Assembly: GCA_002067205.1 (NCBI GenBank)
Contig: MVQL01000245.1
Location: 1 to 64,000, forward strand
Length of the DNA: 64,000 nt
Source: Pelotomaculum sp. PtaB.Bin104
Lineage (GTDB): Bacteria; Bacillota; Desulfotomaculia; Desulfotomaculales; Pelotomaculaceae
Direction: 5' to 3'
Below are positions 34,074 through 43,909 of the stretch, in pieces (the first letter of the stretch is position 1; each line of letters opens with the position of its first letter). The notes beneath the pieces are model-generated. The model was not told the origin of the DNA and made no database searches. It saw only the letters and a program-made list of their open reading frames with translations. The position numbers and the translations under genes were made by a program.

Positions 34074-35087
34074 ATGTTTGGTTTTGACGCAACTATACTC
34101 CTGATTGCGCTGGTGGTGGTGCTGGCGCTTTCTTTTGACTTTATTAACGGTTTTCATGATACGGCAAATTCGATTGCCACTTCGATCTCGACCAAAGCGC
34201 TCACGCCCCGGACTGCCATCATGATGTCCGCTTTTATGAATTTATTGGGTGCGATGCTCTTTACCGGAGTGGCGAAAACTATTGGCGGCAGTATTGCTGA
34301 CCCGCTAAAGCTGGAGCACGGCATGTATATTGTCGCTGCTGCTTTAATTTCAGGGATTGCCTGGAACCTGATCACTTGGTACTATGGCATTCCCAGCAGT
34401 TCCTCCCATGCCCTGATCGGCTCGCTGGCCGGCGCTGTTATCGCTGCCGCCGGCATAAATGCGGTCAACTACAAGGGTTTTTTTACGATCGTGGAAGCGC
34501 TGATTCTATCCCCAATAATCGCCTTCACGGTGGGTTTTCTGGTGATGACCCTGATCAGGTTCATTTTTAAAAACGCCCACCCGGCCAAGCTGAACCGCCG
34601 GTTCCGCCTGCTGCAGATTTTCACCGCGGCCTGGCAGGCTTTTAGCCACGGCACCAACGATGCCCAAAAATCAATGGGGATTATCACCTTCGCCCTGGTG
34701 GCGGGAGGTCTGCAACCCAACCTGGAAGTCCCCTTCTGGGTCAAAATCTCTTGCGCCTTAGCCATGGCGCTGGGCACCTCGGTGGGAGGCTGGAAAATCA
34801 TCAAAACTGTGGGCACCAGGATCATCAAGCTGGAGCCTTCCAATGGCTTTGCCGCCGATTTCAGCTCAGCATTTATCATCATCATGGCCACATACTTACA
34901 CCTGCCGGTCAGCACCACACACGTAATATCATCTTCAATCATGGGTGTGGGTTCAGCTAAACGTGTTTCGGCAGTAAAGTGGGATACCGGGTTGAAGATG
35001 GTGATGGCCTGGGTGATCACCCTTCCCATCACGATGTTTTTTGCTGGTTTTATTTATTGGGTAATGGCGGGTATATTAAATTTATAA
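34074..35087 (+). CDS. pit: PiT-family inorganic phosphate transporter
   Basis: Membrane symporter for phosphate with H+ or Na+. 337 residues with about ten membrane helices in two repeats. The family signatures are FDFINGFHDTANSIATSIST in the first repeat and FSHGTNDAQKSMGIITF in the second, with GIPSSSSHALIGSLAGA and LPVSTTHVISSSIMGVG as paired loops. Co-transcribed with the DUF47 gene. Confidence 0.92.
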   Translation: MFGFDATILLIALVVVLALSFDFINGFHDTANSIATSISTKALTPRTAIMMSAFMNLLGAMLFTGVAKTIGGSIADPLKLEHGMYIVAAALISGIAWNLITWYYGIPSSSSHALIGSLAGAVIAAAGINAVNYKGFFTIVEALILSPIIAFTVGFLVMTLIRFIFKNAHPAKLNRRFRLLQIFTAAWQAFSHGTNDAQKSMGIITFALVAGGLQPNLEVPFWVKISCALAMALGTSVGGWKIIKTVGTRIIKLEPSNGFAADFSSAFIIIMATYLHLPVSTTHVISSSIMGVGSAKRVSAVKWDTGLKMVMAWVITLPITMFFAGFIYWVMAGILNL

Positions 35088-35328
35088 TAAAATTTGTTTG
35101 AATTTCCACCACCTGCTTTAAAGGAAACTAAACAAAAAGTTACATAAAGTTTGAGGGATTAATAAAAACGCCATATTGGCAAGTCCAGACATATTTAGCG
35201 AGAATAATACCGATTTATAAGGGTTACTTTAAGCTTACACAGTGTATTTTGATATTTTGCAAAATATCTTTGAAACTTCTGATCGAAACCATGGAGGTGG
35301 GGCGACACTAAAATTGGAGGGGTGATGC

Positions 35329-36492
35329 TTGAGGGGGAAAACACGGGGTTTTTGGTACGGTATTATGATTTTGGTAATGTCCGGGGTGGTGGTTTTGCCG
35401 GGGATAGTGTACTTGCCCGGACAGCAGGCCCGAGCAGTTGGAGCACCGCTGTTATTAGATTTCCCCGCTCCCATTGAAAGAAATATTGTTGCTGTTAGTG
35501 CCGTTTCGGAGGTTAATGTAGTGCCGTGCGGCCAGTCCATCGGTGTTTTGCTTCATGCGCAGGGGGTCATGGTAGTCGGCCACGCCGCTGTTGAAGACCG
35601 GAGCGGAAATAATGTAAATCCCGCTGTGGACGCGGGAATCAGTGATGGGGATATCATTCTCAAGATTGCCGGCGAGGCGGTTAAAAGCGAGGGACAGGTC
35701 AGGGATATTATAGCCCGGGCCGGAGCCACGGGCCAGTCGATAACCTTTGAGGTAAAGCGCGGCGAACAAATATTTCAGGCCAACGTTAATCCGGCTTATT
35801 GCAGGGAAACTCAGCAGTACCGAATCGGGCTTCTAATTAAAGACAGTGCCGCAGGACTGGGCACGCTGACATTTTATGAACCGGGCAGTATGACCTATGG
35901 CGCCCTAGGACATATCATCACAGATAATGGTACCCAAAAACCCATTGAGATCACCGACGGAAAAATTGTCGGTGCCAGTATCCAGTCAATCCACCGAGGC
36001 AAGCGCGGTCAGCCCGGCGAAAAGATTGGCTCGTTTCAAGACGATGACCGGGAAGTGAGCGGAACCATTTTCCAAAATACCAAGCTTGGTATATTTGGCA
36101 AGCTGCAGAATCCGCCTGCACACTCTAATTACAGTGCGCCGATACCAGTTAGCGAGGCAAATCATGTCCGAAAAGGCCAGGCCGAAATATTGACTGTTTT
36201 AAAAGATGAGCAGGTGGAAAGCTTCACTGTTGAAATCCAGAAAATAAACCCGCAGGCGTCAAACAATGGTAAAGGAATGATTATCAAAATAACTGATCCG
36301 CGCCTGCTGGAACAGACCGGGGGCATAATTCAGGGGATGAGCGGCAGTCCGATTATCCAGGACAACAAGTTGGTTGGCGCCGTTACCCATGTTTTTGTCA
36401 ATGATCCGACACGAGGTTATGCCGTACCGGCAGAGTGGATGTTGAGGGAATCCGGTCTGCTAAACGGTACTGCTGAAGGACAAGCGGCTTAA
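35329..36492 (+). CDS. spoIVB: SpoIVB peptidase
   Basis: Forespore serine peptidase that crosses the inner forespore membrane and triggers sigma-K activation. 387 residues. N-terminal membrane anchor (GIMILVMSGVVVLPGIVY), PDZ domain about residues 90-150 (VDAGISDGDIILKIAGEAV), peptidase domain with H in ALGHIITDNG and catalytic S340 in GMSGSPII. TTG at 35329 follows GGAGGGGTGATGC. The usual neighbour spo0A lies about 2 kb downstream, separated by decayed genes. Confidence 0.92.
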   Translation: MRGKTRGFWYGIMILVMSGVVVLPGIVYLPGQQARAVGAPLLLDFPAPIERNIVAVSAVSEVNVVPCGQSIGVLLHAQGVMVVGHAAVEDRSGNNVNPAVDAGISDGDIILKIAGEAVKSEGQVRDIIARAGATGQSITFEVKRGEQIFQANVNPAYCRETQQYRIGLLIKDSAAGLGTLTFYEPGSMTYGALGHIITDNGTQKPIEITDGKIVGASIQSIHRGKRGQPGEKIGSFQDDDREVSGTIFQNTKLGIFGKLQNPPAHSNYSAPIPVSEANHVRKGQAEILTVLKDEQVESFTVEIQKINPQASNNGKGMIIKITDPRLLEQTGGIIQGMSGSPIIQDNKLVGAVTHVFVNDPTRGYAVPAEWMLRESGLLNGTAEGQAA

Positions 36493-36526
36493 GTTATTTG
36501 ATGAAAACTGATAAGTTTTTGCTTTA

Positions 36527-36556
36527 ACTCTGGACTATAGCCAGAGTTTTTTTATT
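36527..36556 (+). terminator. Terminator of spoIVB
   Basis: ACTCTGG and CCAGAGT with a seven-base loop and a run of Ts. Confidence 0.8.
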
Positions 36557-36730
36557 TTCTGAATATTGTGACTAAATATTTATATTTTATCTGATTTAGG
36601 ACTTCTTGACATCGATATAGTTTACTGAGCAAAATTTTTTTATACATTAATTTTTGAGAAGGCAAATTTTTTCAGAAATATTGCGTTACTCTCACCACTC
36701 GCCAGACGTTGAAAAGAACATGTCTATTTA

Positions 36731-37066
36731 TTACGATAAATTCTTAAATCCAAACTCAGTTAATTTTTTGCAAAAAACTTTTGGTTGAATATATTCTTCA
36801 GAATCAACTTTTGCCAATAGATTGATTAAATCTTTAAATTGTTCTAATAAATAAAAAGCATTTTCGTATACTTCTAGTTTTGCAATAGGTTTGTCAATTG
36901 TTCCGATGTTATGCCATTTAATGGTCATTTCCGCGATGGGAATACCGTCATTATCAAAATAACCAAAGGAAATTTTATCAACATAATTCTGACTTTTTAG
37001 AGCAGTTTCGACATTCCGGCGTGATAAATGAAGATAACCCTTAATGTCTCCGGTATGGCCTTTCAT
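36731..37066 (-). CDS. Unknown 111-residue protein
   Basis: AT-rich gene, unlike its neighbours in base use, between spoIVB and the decayed region. ATG at 37066 follows AAGGGGGAC. Contains KGYLHLSRRNVETALKSQNY and FGYFDNDGIPIAEMTIKWHN, suggesting a small alpha/beta protein, with a helical end (EQFKDLINLLAKVD). I recognise no family. The AT content suggests horizontal acquisition. Confidence 0.6.
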   Translation of the reverse strand: MKGHTGDIKGYLHLSRRNVETALKSQNYVDKISFGYFDNDGIPIAEMTIKWHNIGTIDKPIAKLEVYENAFYLLEQFKDLINLLAKVDSEEYIQPKVFCKKLTEFGFKNLS

Positions 37067-37355
37067 TTTAATGTCCCCCTTGTAATTAGGAATATATTTT
37101 ATTCTATTACATGAGTATAAAATGGTCAACAGTGTGAATTTAATTAAGTATGAAGTTATAATACTTATGGTTAAAAATCTTTCAAGGTTATTTGTTAAAT
37201 ATTCAGATAGTAGTGTAATATTTAGATAACGGATTAATTGTGTTAATTATTAAGCTAAGGTATATTAAACTACCCCTATCGTATTAATGTTTTAAATATA
37301 TTTGCAAACAATATTTAAGAAAATTAATTATCATTCATTTATGGGTGGTTTCATT

Positions 37356-37500
37356 GGTCTAAATAAAACTTGCGCCTTTTTCCCTGTTTGCGGCAGAAGG
37401 TTATGATGCGACAACAATGAACCAAATCGCCTCCGCTGTAGGTATAAAAAAGCCCACCCTTTATACCCACTTCGATTCGAAGGTAAGGAGGATTAGCGTA
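37356..37500 (+). pseudogene. TetR-type regulator remnant (HTH only)
   Basis: Reads LFAAEGYDATTMNQIASAVG and then IKKPTLYTHFDSK, the classical TetR helix-turn-helix with the conserved TLYxHFxSK end. The first helix and the ligand-binding domain are missing, and the frame stops soon after. A dead fragment. Confidence 0.7.
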
Positions 37501-37880
37501 TGAAAGAAACCAGGACATTAAAGGAAGTGGAATGCCAGGGCACCCCGTACGAAATTGGCCTGCGATACGGCGAGGGCTGTCGGGATAGCCTCCTTCGCTC
37601 TTGGAGATCAATTTCAAATTTGCTTCATGCCAATCACTATGTAACTGGACGATATAAAAAGGGTGACCTGGCTACATGGGCATCGCCGACAGCTACCTTC
37701 GTTTGCTGGAATCCGGCACGTGATGAAGAAGGAAAATGGTGGAATAACCTTTGAAACGATGATGGGCATTCTGGCTGACTAAAAAGGATACCCGTTTCTG
37801 TCCATTTGGTGCCACTATGACCAGGAGACGTCGCGGATGTTCAATGCTGAGACGCTGGTTATTAGATGTCTTTTTCAATA
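37500..37880 (+). pseudogene. C45-type (penicillin acyltransferase-like) gene with deleted centre
   Basis: The first 55 codons (MKETRTLKEVECQGTPYEIG, LRYGEGCRDSLL) resemble the start of C45 autoproteolytic acyltransferases. Soon after, in another frame, comes ITFETMMGILAD, a stop, KGYPF and SIWCHYD, the end of the same family (ETLMGILxDHxGYPxSIC). The middle, with the catalytic Cys, is gone. It follows a TetR remnant, perhaps once its regulator. Confidence 0.6.
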
Positions 37881-38106
37881 ACTACAAAATCAGCTTTCTT
37901 AAAACCTAGGCGATCAAAAAAACAAAAAATGCCGGTATTGTTATTCCAGGCCACCATGGTGAAAATTTTGGTCACTCCGGCTTGATGGAAATATTTTTCT
38001 AAATAATCTTTTTAAAACATGTTTATTATTACTTTAAATAAAATAGATCGGTTGACAATAGCCGGGCCGAACAGCTAAGCCCGGTGAAAAAATTGCAAAT
38101 ATATAA

Positions 38107-38182
38107 GGGTAGGTCTTCAATGATTCCCTGCGGGGGAATCGACCCACCCTTCGTCTAAGGTAGCCCGGGGGCTACTCCTTAG
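38107..38182 (+). other. Two-hairpin structured element before spo0A
   Basis: Hairpin 1: GGGTAGGTC (38107-38115) pairs with GACCCACCC (38141-38149), with one mismatch; GATTCCC pairs with GGGAATC inside it, leaving a six-base bulge TTCAAT. Hairpin 2: CTAAGG (38155-38160) pairs with CCTTAG (38177-38182), with TAGCC/GGCTA inside. This much stable pairing in an AT-rich gap suggests a structured RNA, a leader or a mobile palindromic element. It fits no riboswitch class that I know. Confidence 0.45.
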
Positions 38183-38448
38183 TGTAATTTTATTATATGC
38201 AGGGGGATAGTTTAAAGTCAATAAACATTTAGAAAATTCAAAAAATAAGTATTTAAAAAAAGTAAAAATTTTTATCAATGTAAAAATAATGGCAAGTTAG
38301 CCATTTTCCTAAGGTACAAAGAAATTTCGTCTACTAAATTTTTCCTTTTTTTTGAGATCGCTAGAAGGATTTTTTTTTTTGCCGTCGAATCTGTTGGTTA
38401 TAGATATAAATTAACAAATTATAGAAATACAGGAGGCGGGAGATTCTT
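38183..38448. other. AT-rich spo0A upstream region
   Basis: Very AT-rich with a poly-T tract near 38369-38382. A GTCGAAT at about 38384 resembles half of a Spo0A box (TTGTCGAA). No sigma-H promoter could be placed with confidence. Confidence 0.35.
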
Positions 38449-39219
38449 ATGACAGGTAATGCTATAAGGCTATTAATCGCAGATGATAATAGAGATTTCT
38501 GCGAATTACTAAAAGAGTTTATCAATCAACAGGAAGACTTTGAGCTGGTGGCTGTTGCGTCGAACGGCTTGGAGGCTCTGCAGTTGATTGAAGAACAAAG
38601 TCCCGATGTGATTGTCCTGGATATTATTATGCCCCACCTTGACGGTATCGGCGTTTTGGAAAACCTCTCCAGTAATGGAGTGGCCAATAAACCCAAGGTA
38701 ATTATGCTGACGGCCTTCGGGCAGGAGAGCGTGACCCAGCGGGCGGTGGAATTAGGCGCTGATTATTATATTCTAAAACCGTTTGATTTTAATGTCCTGG
38801 CGACCCGGATCCGCCAACTGGCGGAGGGAGTCCACGTGCCGCAATACGTTACCCCGGTGAAACCAAGGAATTTAGACGTAGCCGTGACAAACCTGATCCA
38901 TGAGATGGGTGTTCCGGCGCATATCAAGGGCTATTTTTACCTGCGGGACGCGATTTTGATGGTGATCAGCGATGTTAACCTCTTGGGCGCGGTCACTAAG
39001 GAGCTTTACCCAATGATTGCCGTAAAATATCAAACCACACCCAGCCGGGTCGAGCGAGCGATCAGGCACGCCATCGAGCTGGCCTGGGATCGCGGCAATG
39101 TGGACATGATGACCAAATTCTTCGGTTATACTATAAACCTGGAGCGGGGCAAGCCGACCAACTCGGAATTTATCGCTATGGTGGCCGACAAGCTGCGGAT
39201 TGAGCAAAAGGTGAGCTGA
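38449..39219 (+). CDS. spo0A: Sporulation response regulator Spo0A
   Basis: Master regulator of sporulation entry. 256 residues. Receiver domain 1-125 with acidic pocket D12/D13, phospho-acceptor D58 in [15 protein letters not shown] in MLTAFG and K in ILKPFD. The C-terminal Spo0A DNA-binding domain (about 145-256) has [19 protein letters not shown] and [20 protein letters not shown], including the recognition helix. GGAGGCGG precedes the ATG. Full length. Confidence 0.95.
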   Translation: MTGNAIRLLIADDNRDFCELLKEFINQQEDFELVAVASNGLEALQLIEEQSPDVIVLDIIMPHLDGIGVLENLSSNGVANKPKVIMLTAFGQESVTQRAVELGADYYILKPFDFNVLATRIRQLAEGVHVPQYVTPVKPRNLDVAVTNLIHEMGVPAHIKGYFYLRDAILMVISDVNLLGAVTKELYPMIAVKYQTTPSRVERAIRHAIELAWDRGNVDMMTKFFGYTINLERGKPTNSEFIAMVADKLRIEQKVS

Positions 39220-39335
39220 AGGTAAGGAAAAGTCAAGCTAAAAAACCGGACTAATCAGGGGTGCAAAAAAACACTGCTTGCGGCCCCGGTCGACAATATG
39301 AGCAAGTATGTCATTAGAGTACGGGGGGCACTGCG

Positions 39336-40460
39336 ATGGACAACGACGGCCGGATCCTTGATGAATTTTTAGAACTGGTGCAGGTGGACAGCGTGTCCGG
39401 CAAGGAGCGCCGGATCGCAGACCTGCTGCTTAAGAAATTGACGGACTTGGGCCTGTCCGTATGGGAGGATGACGCCGGTCAAAAGTCTGGTAGTAATGCC
39501 GGCAATGTGATCGGCAACCTGCCCGGCACGGGCCAAGGCCCTTCGCTCCTGCTTTGTGCCCATATGGATACCGTGCAGCCGGGCTGCGGGGTAAAGCCCG
39601 TGGTGGCTGACGGTGTGGTCCGCTCCTCCGGAGACACCATTCTAGGTGCGGACGACAAGGCAGGAATTGTAGCAATCCTGGAGTCCTTGCGGCTGGTGCG
39701 CGAGAATAATACCGAGCACGGCGGTCTGGCCGTAGCCTTCACCATCTGGGAGGAGAGCGGCCTGTTCGGCGCCAAAAACCTGGATTGTCAAGCTATCGGC
39801 GCGAAGGTTGGCTTCGTGCTTGACAGCGACGGGGATCCCGGTACAATTGTCACCCAGGCGCCCTCACATGACCATATCGGCGTCACCGTTCGGGGCCGGG
39901 CGGCCCACGCCGGGATTAAACCGGAGGACGGGATTAACGCCATCCAGGTGGCGGCCTACGCAATTGCCCAAATGCAGTTAGGCCGGATCGATGAGGAAAC
40001 AACCAGTAACATCGGCATTATTTCCGGCGGCAATGCAGTCAATATCGTGCCTGACAGCGTTACCCTGGAAGGCGAGGCCAGAAGTCTAAACACGGAAAAA
40101 CGCCTGCGGCAGACCAGCCAGATGTGCCTGGCTATCGAAGAGGCGGCCAAAAAGTACGGGGCCGAAGCCGATATTGTCACTGAGTTGCTCTACCCTGATT
40201 ATCACCTGGCGGCGGACTCCCTGCCGGTCAGGATTGCTGTGGAAGCAGCCCGCAACTTGGGCCTGGAGTCTCGCCTGGTCAAGACAGGCGGCGGTAGCGA
40301 CGCAAATATTTTTAACAGCAAAGGCATTGCTGCAGCAGTGCTCGGGATTGGAATGAAAAAAGTCCATACCACCGAGGAATATATCACGACAGACAATCTG
40401 GTGGAAAACGCCAGGTATTTGTTTGAAATAATTAAGGTAGCTCAGAAAATAACGGCTTAA
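39336..40460 (+). CDS. M20-family metallopeptidase (PepT-like)
   Basis: Zinc aminopeptidase-type enzyme, cytoplasmic. 374 residues. Metal ligands: H76 in LCAHMDTVQP, D106/107 in GADDKAG, E139/E140 in IWEESGLFG, D in LDSDGDPG and H in KKVHTTEEYI. A dimerisation domain is inserted (RGRAAHAGIKPEDGINAI). It resembles tripeptidase-T-like proteins of Firmicutes. No clear operon partner; its 3' end touches that of a small opposite gene. Confidence 0.85.
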   Translation: MDNDGRILDEFLELVQVDSVSGKERRIADLLLKKLTDLGLSVWEDDAGQKSGSNAGNVIGNLPGTGQGPSLLLCAHMDTVQPGCGVKPVVADGVVRSSGDTILGADDKAGIVAILESLRLVRENNTEHGGLAVAFTIWEESGLFGAKNLDCQAIGAKVGFVLDSDGDPGTIVTQAPSHDHIGVTVRGRAAHAGIKPEDGINAIQVAAYAIAQMQLGRIDEETTSNIGIISGGNAVNIVPDSVTLEGEARSLNTEKRLRQTSQMCLAIEEAAKKYGAEADIVTELLYPDYHLAADSLPVRIAVEAARNLGLESRLVKTGGGSDANIFNSKGIAAAVLGIGMKKVHTTEEYITTDNLVENARYLFEIIKVAQKITA

Positions 40461-40585
40461 TGCTGTGTTTTCTTGATCATTTCTTTTACGGTCCGGTACC
40501 GGCGGGCGTACTCAGCCAGCAGGAGCCGGGCCTCCTTTATTTTACCGCAAATATAAAAACCGTTTGTCTGGGTATATACCCGCAT
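40457..40585 (-). CDS. Small 42-residue basic protein, unknown
   Basis: Between the peptidase and spoIIM on the opposite strand. ATG at 40585 has AAGGGAGAC upstream at good distance. The product (MRVYTQTNGFYICGK, then a helix LLLAEYARRYRTVKEMI) is basic and looks folded, with a beta start and one helix. A longer frame upstream lacks a ribosome site. No family assigned. Confidence 0.5.
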   Translation of the reverse strand: MRVYTQTNGFYICGKIKEARLLLAEYARRYRTVKEMIKKTQH

Positions 40586-40724
40586 GTGATAGTCTCCCTT
40601 CTGATTTGACTTGCTCAAAATATATGATTGCCAGAGAAATGCTATGAATGTAAATAATGTCATATACAGTCCGGTCAGCCCATAAAATAAACCAGGACAG
40701 GTATCAGATAAAGGGGGGCTGGCT

Positions 40725-41354
40725 GTGGCCAAACGGTTCCGGTCAGGTTGGCTGGCGGCACTGCGGCAGGTGTGGCCGGTTTTTTTAATTATTTTAGCAG
40801 TATTTATCCTGGGGCTTGCCGCCGGCGGGGTGGGGCTGCAGCGAATGCAGGCCGAGCAAACGCTTTTGCTAAACCAGGAACTGGAGCTTTTTTTTCAACA
40901 GTACAGCCTGGTAGAGATCGATACCGGGCAGGTGCTCAGGGGTGTATTATACCGTGATGCCGGCCAGGTCCTGATTATGTATGTGCTTGGCCTTACGGTG
41001 ATCGGTATACCAGCCCTTTTGGGCATCATTTTTCTGCGCGGGTTTGCGCTGGGCTTTACGGTGATGTATCTGACCCGCGAGCAAAGCACACCGGGGATAG
41101 CCTTAACGATTGCCGCTATCCTGCCCCAAAATGTTTTGATGGTGCCGGCGCTATTGCTGGCCGGGGTGGCGTCCCTTTCCTTTGCGCTCGTTCTAGCCAG
41201 GCGGTTTAACGATTCCAGGGTATTGGTGTGGCCGAATTTTGTTGTCTATAGTGGACTGATGGCGTTGGTGCTTTTGTGCATGGCGGTGGCCGGGCTGGTC
41301 GAGGTTTACCTGACCCCGCTATTATTTAAGTATTACACCAATTATTTGCTTTAG
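40725..41354 (+). CDS. spoIIM: Stage II sporulation protein M
   Basis: Membrane part of the SpoIID-M-P machine that removes septal peptidoglycan in engulfment. 209 residues, several helices (VFLIILAVFILGLAAGGVG; VLGLTVIGIPALLGIIFLRG; LMALVLLCMAVAGLVEVYLT). The SpoIIM/stage II pattern is clear by context and by FALGFTVMYL. GTG at 40725 follows AAGGGGGG. Upstream of xerD as in related spore formers. Confidence 0.87.
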   Translation: MAKRFRSGWLAALRQVWPVFLIILAVFILGLAAGGVGLQRMQAEQTLLLNQELELFFQQYSLVEIDTGQVLRGVLYRDAGQVLIMYVLGLTVIGIPALLGIIFLRGFALGFTVMYLTREQSTPGIALTIAAILPQNVLMVPALLLAGVASLSFALVLARRFNDSRVLVWPNFVVYSGLMALVLLCMAVAGLVEVYLTPLLFKYYTNYLL

Positions 41355-41412
41355 AAAAGGATTGCCTGGTTTTGTGTGGAAATAGAGTATAAATACTCAA
41401 ATTATTGGAAGC

Positions 41413-42315
41413 GTGGGGATGGTCATTCTGAGGCTCCTGGAGGAATTTATTTATCACCTGGATGTAGAGCGGGGACTTGCGGAAAATACGCTTTCCTCTT
41501 ACCGGCTAGACTTAAACGGCTACATGGCCTTTTGCCGTGATGGCGGCCTGGGTACACTGGAACAGGCAGACCGCAATACAGTCATGTCTTACCTCTGGCA
41601 GCTACAGCTGGCCGGTTGTGCGCCGGCCACTATTGCCCGGCACCTGGCCGCGCTAAGGTCTTTTTATAAATATTTGCTCAGAGAGGACCTGATTACGCGA
41701 GATCCGACTGCCGGGCTGGAATTTCCTAAATCAGTCCAAAAGCTGCCTCGGGTGCTGACTGTGGAGGAAATGAAGCTTTTACTCGGCCAGCCGGCCCTTA
41801 ATGAGCCTACAGGGCTCAGGGACAAGGCCATGCTGGAGCTGTTATATGCCACCGGTATTAGGGTTTCGGAGTTGGTGTCCCTGAACCTTGAGCACGTCAA
41901 TCTGGAAAGCGGCTTTATCCGCTGTTTCGGGAAGGGCTCACGGGAAAGGATCGTGCCGCTGGGCGATGTTGCGGCACACTTTCTCAAGGAATACCTGCTC
42001 GGGGGTAGGAGCAAACTAATGATAGCAGGCGGCGATATTACCGCCCTATTTGTCAACCAGCATGGGCGACGGCTGACAAGGCAAGGGTTCTGGAAGATCC
42101 TTAAAAAATATGCCACAAAGGCAAACATTAATAAAGAAATCACCCCGCATACGTTCAGGCACTCTTTTGCCACCCATCTTCTGGAAAACGGCGCCGATCT
42201 CCGCTCGGTGCAAGAAATGCTCGGTCATGCAGACATCAGCACCACTCAGATCTATACCCACCTGACCAGGCAAAGGCTGAGGGAAGTGTACGCCCGCAGC
42301 CACCCCAGGGCCTAG
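41413..42315 (+). CDS. xerD: Site-specific tyrosine recombinase XerD
   Basis: Resolves chromosome dimers at dif with XerC. 300 residues. N-terminal SAM-like core-binding domain (LEEFIYHLDVERGLAENTLSSY), C-terminal catalytic domain with R150 (ATGIRVSEL), K174 (GKGSRERIVP), H247/R250 (HTFRHSFATHLL), H272 (GHADIS) and nucleophile Y281 (TQIYTH). Start may be GTG 41413 or ATG 41419. Between spoIIM and deoB, the usual position. Confidence 0.92.
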   Translation: MGMVILRLLEEFIYHLDVERGLAENTLSSYRLDLNGYMAFCRDGGLGTLEQADRNTVMSYLWQLQLAGCAPATIARHLAALRSFYKYLLREDLITRDPTAGLEFPKSVQKLPRVLTVEEMKLLLGQPALNEPTGLRDKAMLELLYATGIRVSELVSLNLEHVNLESGFIRCFGKGSRERIVPLGDVAAHFLKEYLLGGRSKLMIAGGDITALFVNQHGRRLTRQGFWKILKKYATKANINKEITPHTFRHSFATHLLENGADLRSVQEMLGHADISTTQIYTHLTRQRLREVYARSHPRA

Positions 42316-42479
42316 TGAGGATTGGCCCGCTGGGTTAAATCTGGCAAAAAGCATGCAGTCCTTTGACCTGGAGGCAATTTATGAGAAAGTTGTACTCCGG
42401 CAGGAAGGGGAATTCTGGCGTAATACAGTTTATGATCGATGGGATTTTATTTATATATAATTTAAGGGGGACAAGTATT

Positions 42480-43649
42480 ATGCAGGTGAAACGGGTAGCG
42501 CTATTGATCATGGACAGTGTGGGGATAGGGGAATTGCCGGACGCGGGGCAGTACGGCGATGCTGGATGCAATACCCTGGTCCATACGGCCCAGGCTGCCG
42601 GCGGGCTCAAGCTGCCCAACCTGGGCCGCCTGGGGCTCGGCAATATTATTGAGATCGAGGGCATCCCCCCAACACAGAGCCCGGCTGCGGCCTACGGCCG
42701 CATGGCCGAGCGCTCCGCTGGCAAGGATACCACCACCGGACACTGGGAGATGGCGGGTCTGATCCTGGAGCGCCCGTTTCCGGTATACCCGCAGGGCTTT
42801 CCCCCGGAGCTGATCAAAGCCTACGAGGAGAAAATCGGGCGGCCCGTGATTGGCAACAAGGCGGCCTCGGGCACGGCGATTATCGACGAGCTTGGCCCAG
42901 AGCACATGAAAACCGGCTACCCGATCGTGTATACCTCCGCGGACAGCGTGTTCCAGGTGGCGGCCCATGAAGCGGTCATTCCCATCGAGGAGCTGTATAA
43001 AATGTGCCGGATTGCCCGAGAGTTGCTGGTAGGAGAGCACGCCGTCGGGCGGGTGATCGCCAGGCCTTTTGTAGGAGCGCCGGGTAGCTTCAAGCGGACG
43101 GTGCGCCGGCATGATTATTCTCTGAAACCGACCGGTAAAACAGTGCTGGACCTGCTGGCGGAAAACCAGATCGAGGTTACCGGTGTGGGCAAGATCCGGG
43201 ATATTTTTGACGGGGAGGGAATCAGTCGCACCTTTCCCACCACAGGCAATGCGGACGGCATCGAGCATACTCTGAATTTGCTCCGATCCCCGGGGGAAGG
43301 TCTGATCTTTACCAACCTGGTGGACTTCGACATGCTGTACGGCCACCGCAATGACCCGTTGGGCTACGCCCGGGCGCTGGAGGAGCTGGACCGGCGGCTG
43401 CCCGAAATACTCGGCTCCCTGCGAGAGGACGACATAGCGATTATTACTGCGGACCACGGCTGTGATCCCACTGATCCCAGCACTGACCACTCCCGGGAGT
43501 ACGTGCCGCTCTTGGTTTACGGCGAGGCAGTCCGGCCGGGTGTGAATCTGGGGGTGCGGCAGTCCTTTGCCGACGTGGCGGCGACAGTGGCTGAAATATT
43601 CGGCCTAAGGTTTCCGGTGGGCAAAAGCTTCTGGGGTGAGGTGTCTTAG
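42480..43649 (+). CDS. deoB: Phosphopentomutase
   Basis: Interconverts ribose-1-phosphate and ribose-5-phosphate (also deoxy forms), linking nucleoside salvage to the pentose pathway. 389 residues, full length. Alkaline-phosphatase fold with metal ligands in [11 protein letters not shown] (D12), [10 protein letters not shown] and TDHSREYVP; the phosphothreonine loop is [16 protein letters not shown] at 42480 follows AAGGGGG. Works with the pyrimidine-nucleoside phosphorylase next door. Confidence 0.94.
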   Translation: MQVKRVALLIMDSVGIGELPDAGQYGDAGCNTLVHTAQAAGGLKLPNLGRLGLGNIIEIEGIPPTQSPAAAYGRMAERSAGKDTTTGHWEMAGLILERPFPVYPQGFPPELIKAYEEKIGRPVIGNKAASGTAIIDELGPEHMKTGYPIVYTSADSVFQVAAHEAVIPIEELYKMCRIARELLVGEHAVGRVIARPFVGAPGSFKRTVRRHDYSLKPTGKTVLDLLAENQIEVTGVGKIRDIFDGEGISRTFPTTGNADGIEHTLNLLRSPGEGLIFTNLVDFDMLYGHRNDPLGYARALEELDRRLPEILGSLREDDIAIITADHGCDPTDPSTDHSREYVPLLVYGEAVRPGVNLGVRQSFADVAATVAEIFGLRFPVGKSFWGEVS

Positions 43650-43909
43650 AGGTGCAGGGATAAACGCATCCTGTAAAGTGGGGCGAGCTGACACTTATTT
43701 CGTCGTATTGAACTAGTTTGAATACGCTTATCCTTCTTTGCATAGCCAGGGGATATGTTAGTGCTTATTCGGCGCAATAAAACTTTCGTAGACGGCTGGA
43801 CTGCCGGTAGCCAGGAACAGCGTGGCTTTATTAGGTTTGGTTATACCAGGGACAAATCCTGAGAGGGCAGGTCTGCCCAATAGCGAGGAGCGAAGGGGGT
43901 GTTGGTTTG

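Noticed and set aside
38107-38182. Known riboswitch classes for the two-hairpin element
   Set aside because: The conserved cores of SAM, TPP, cobalamin, c-di-GMP, purine and ydaO-type riboswitches are not present.
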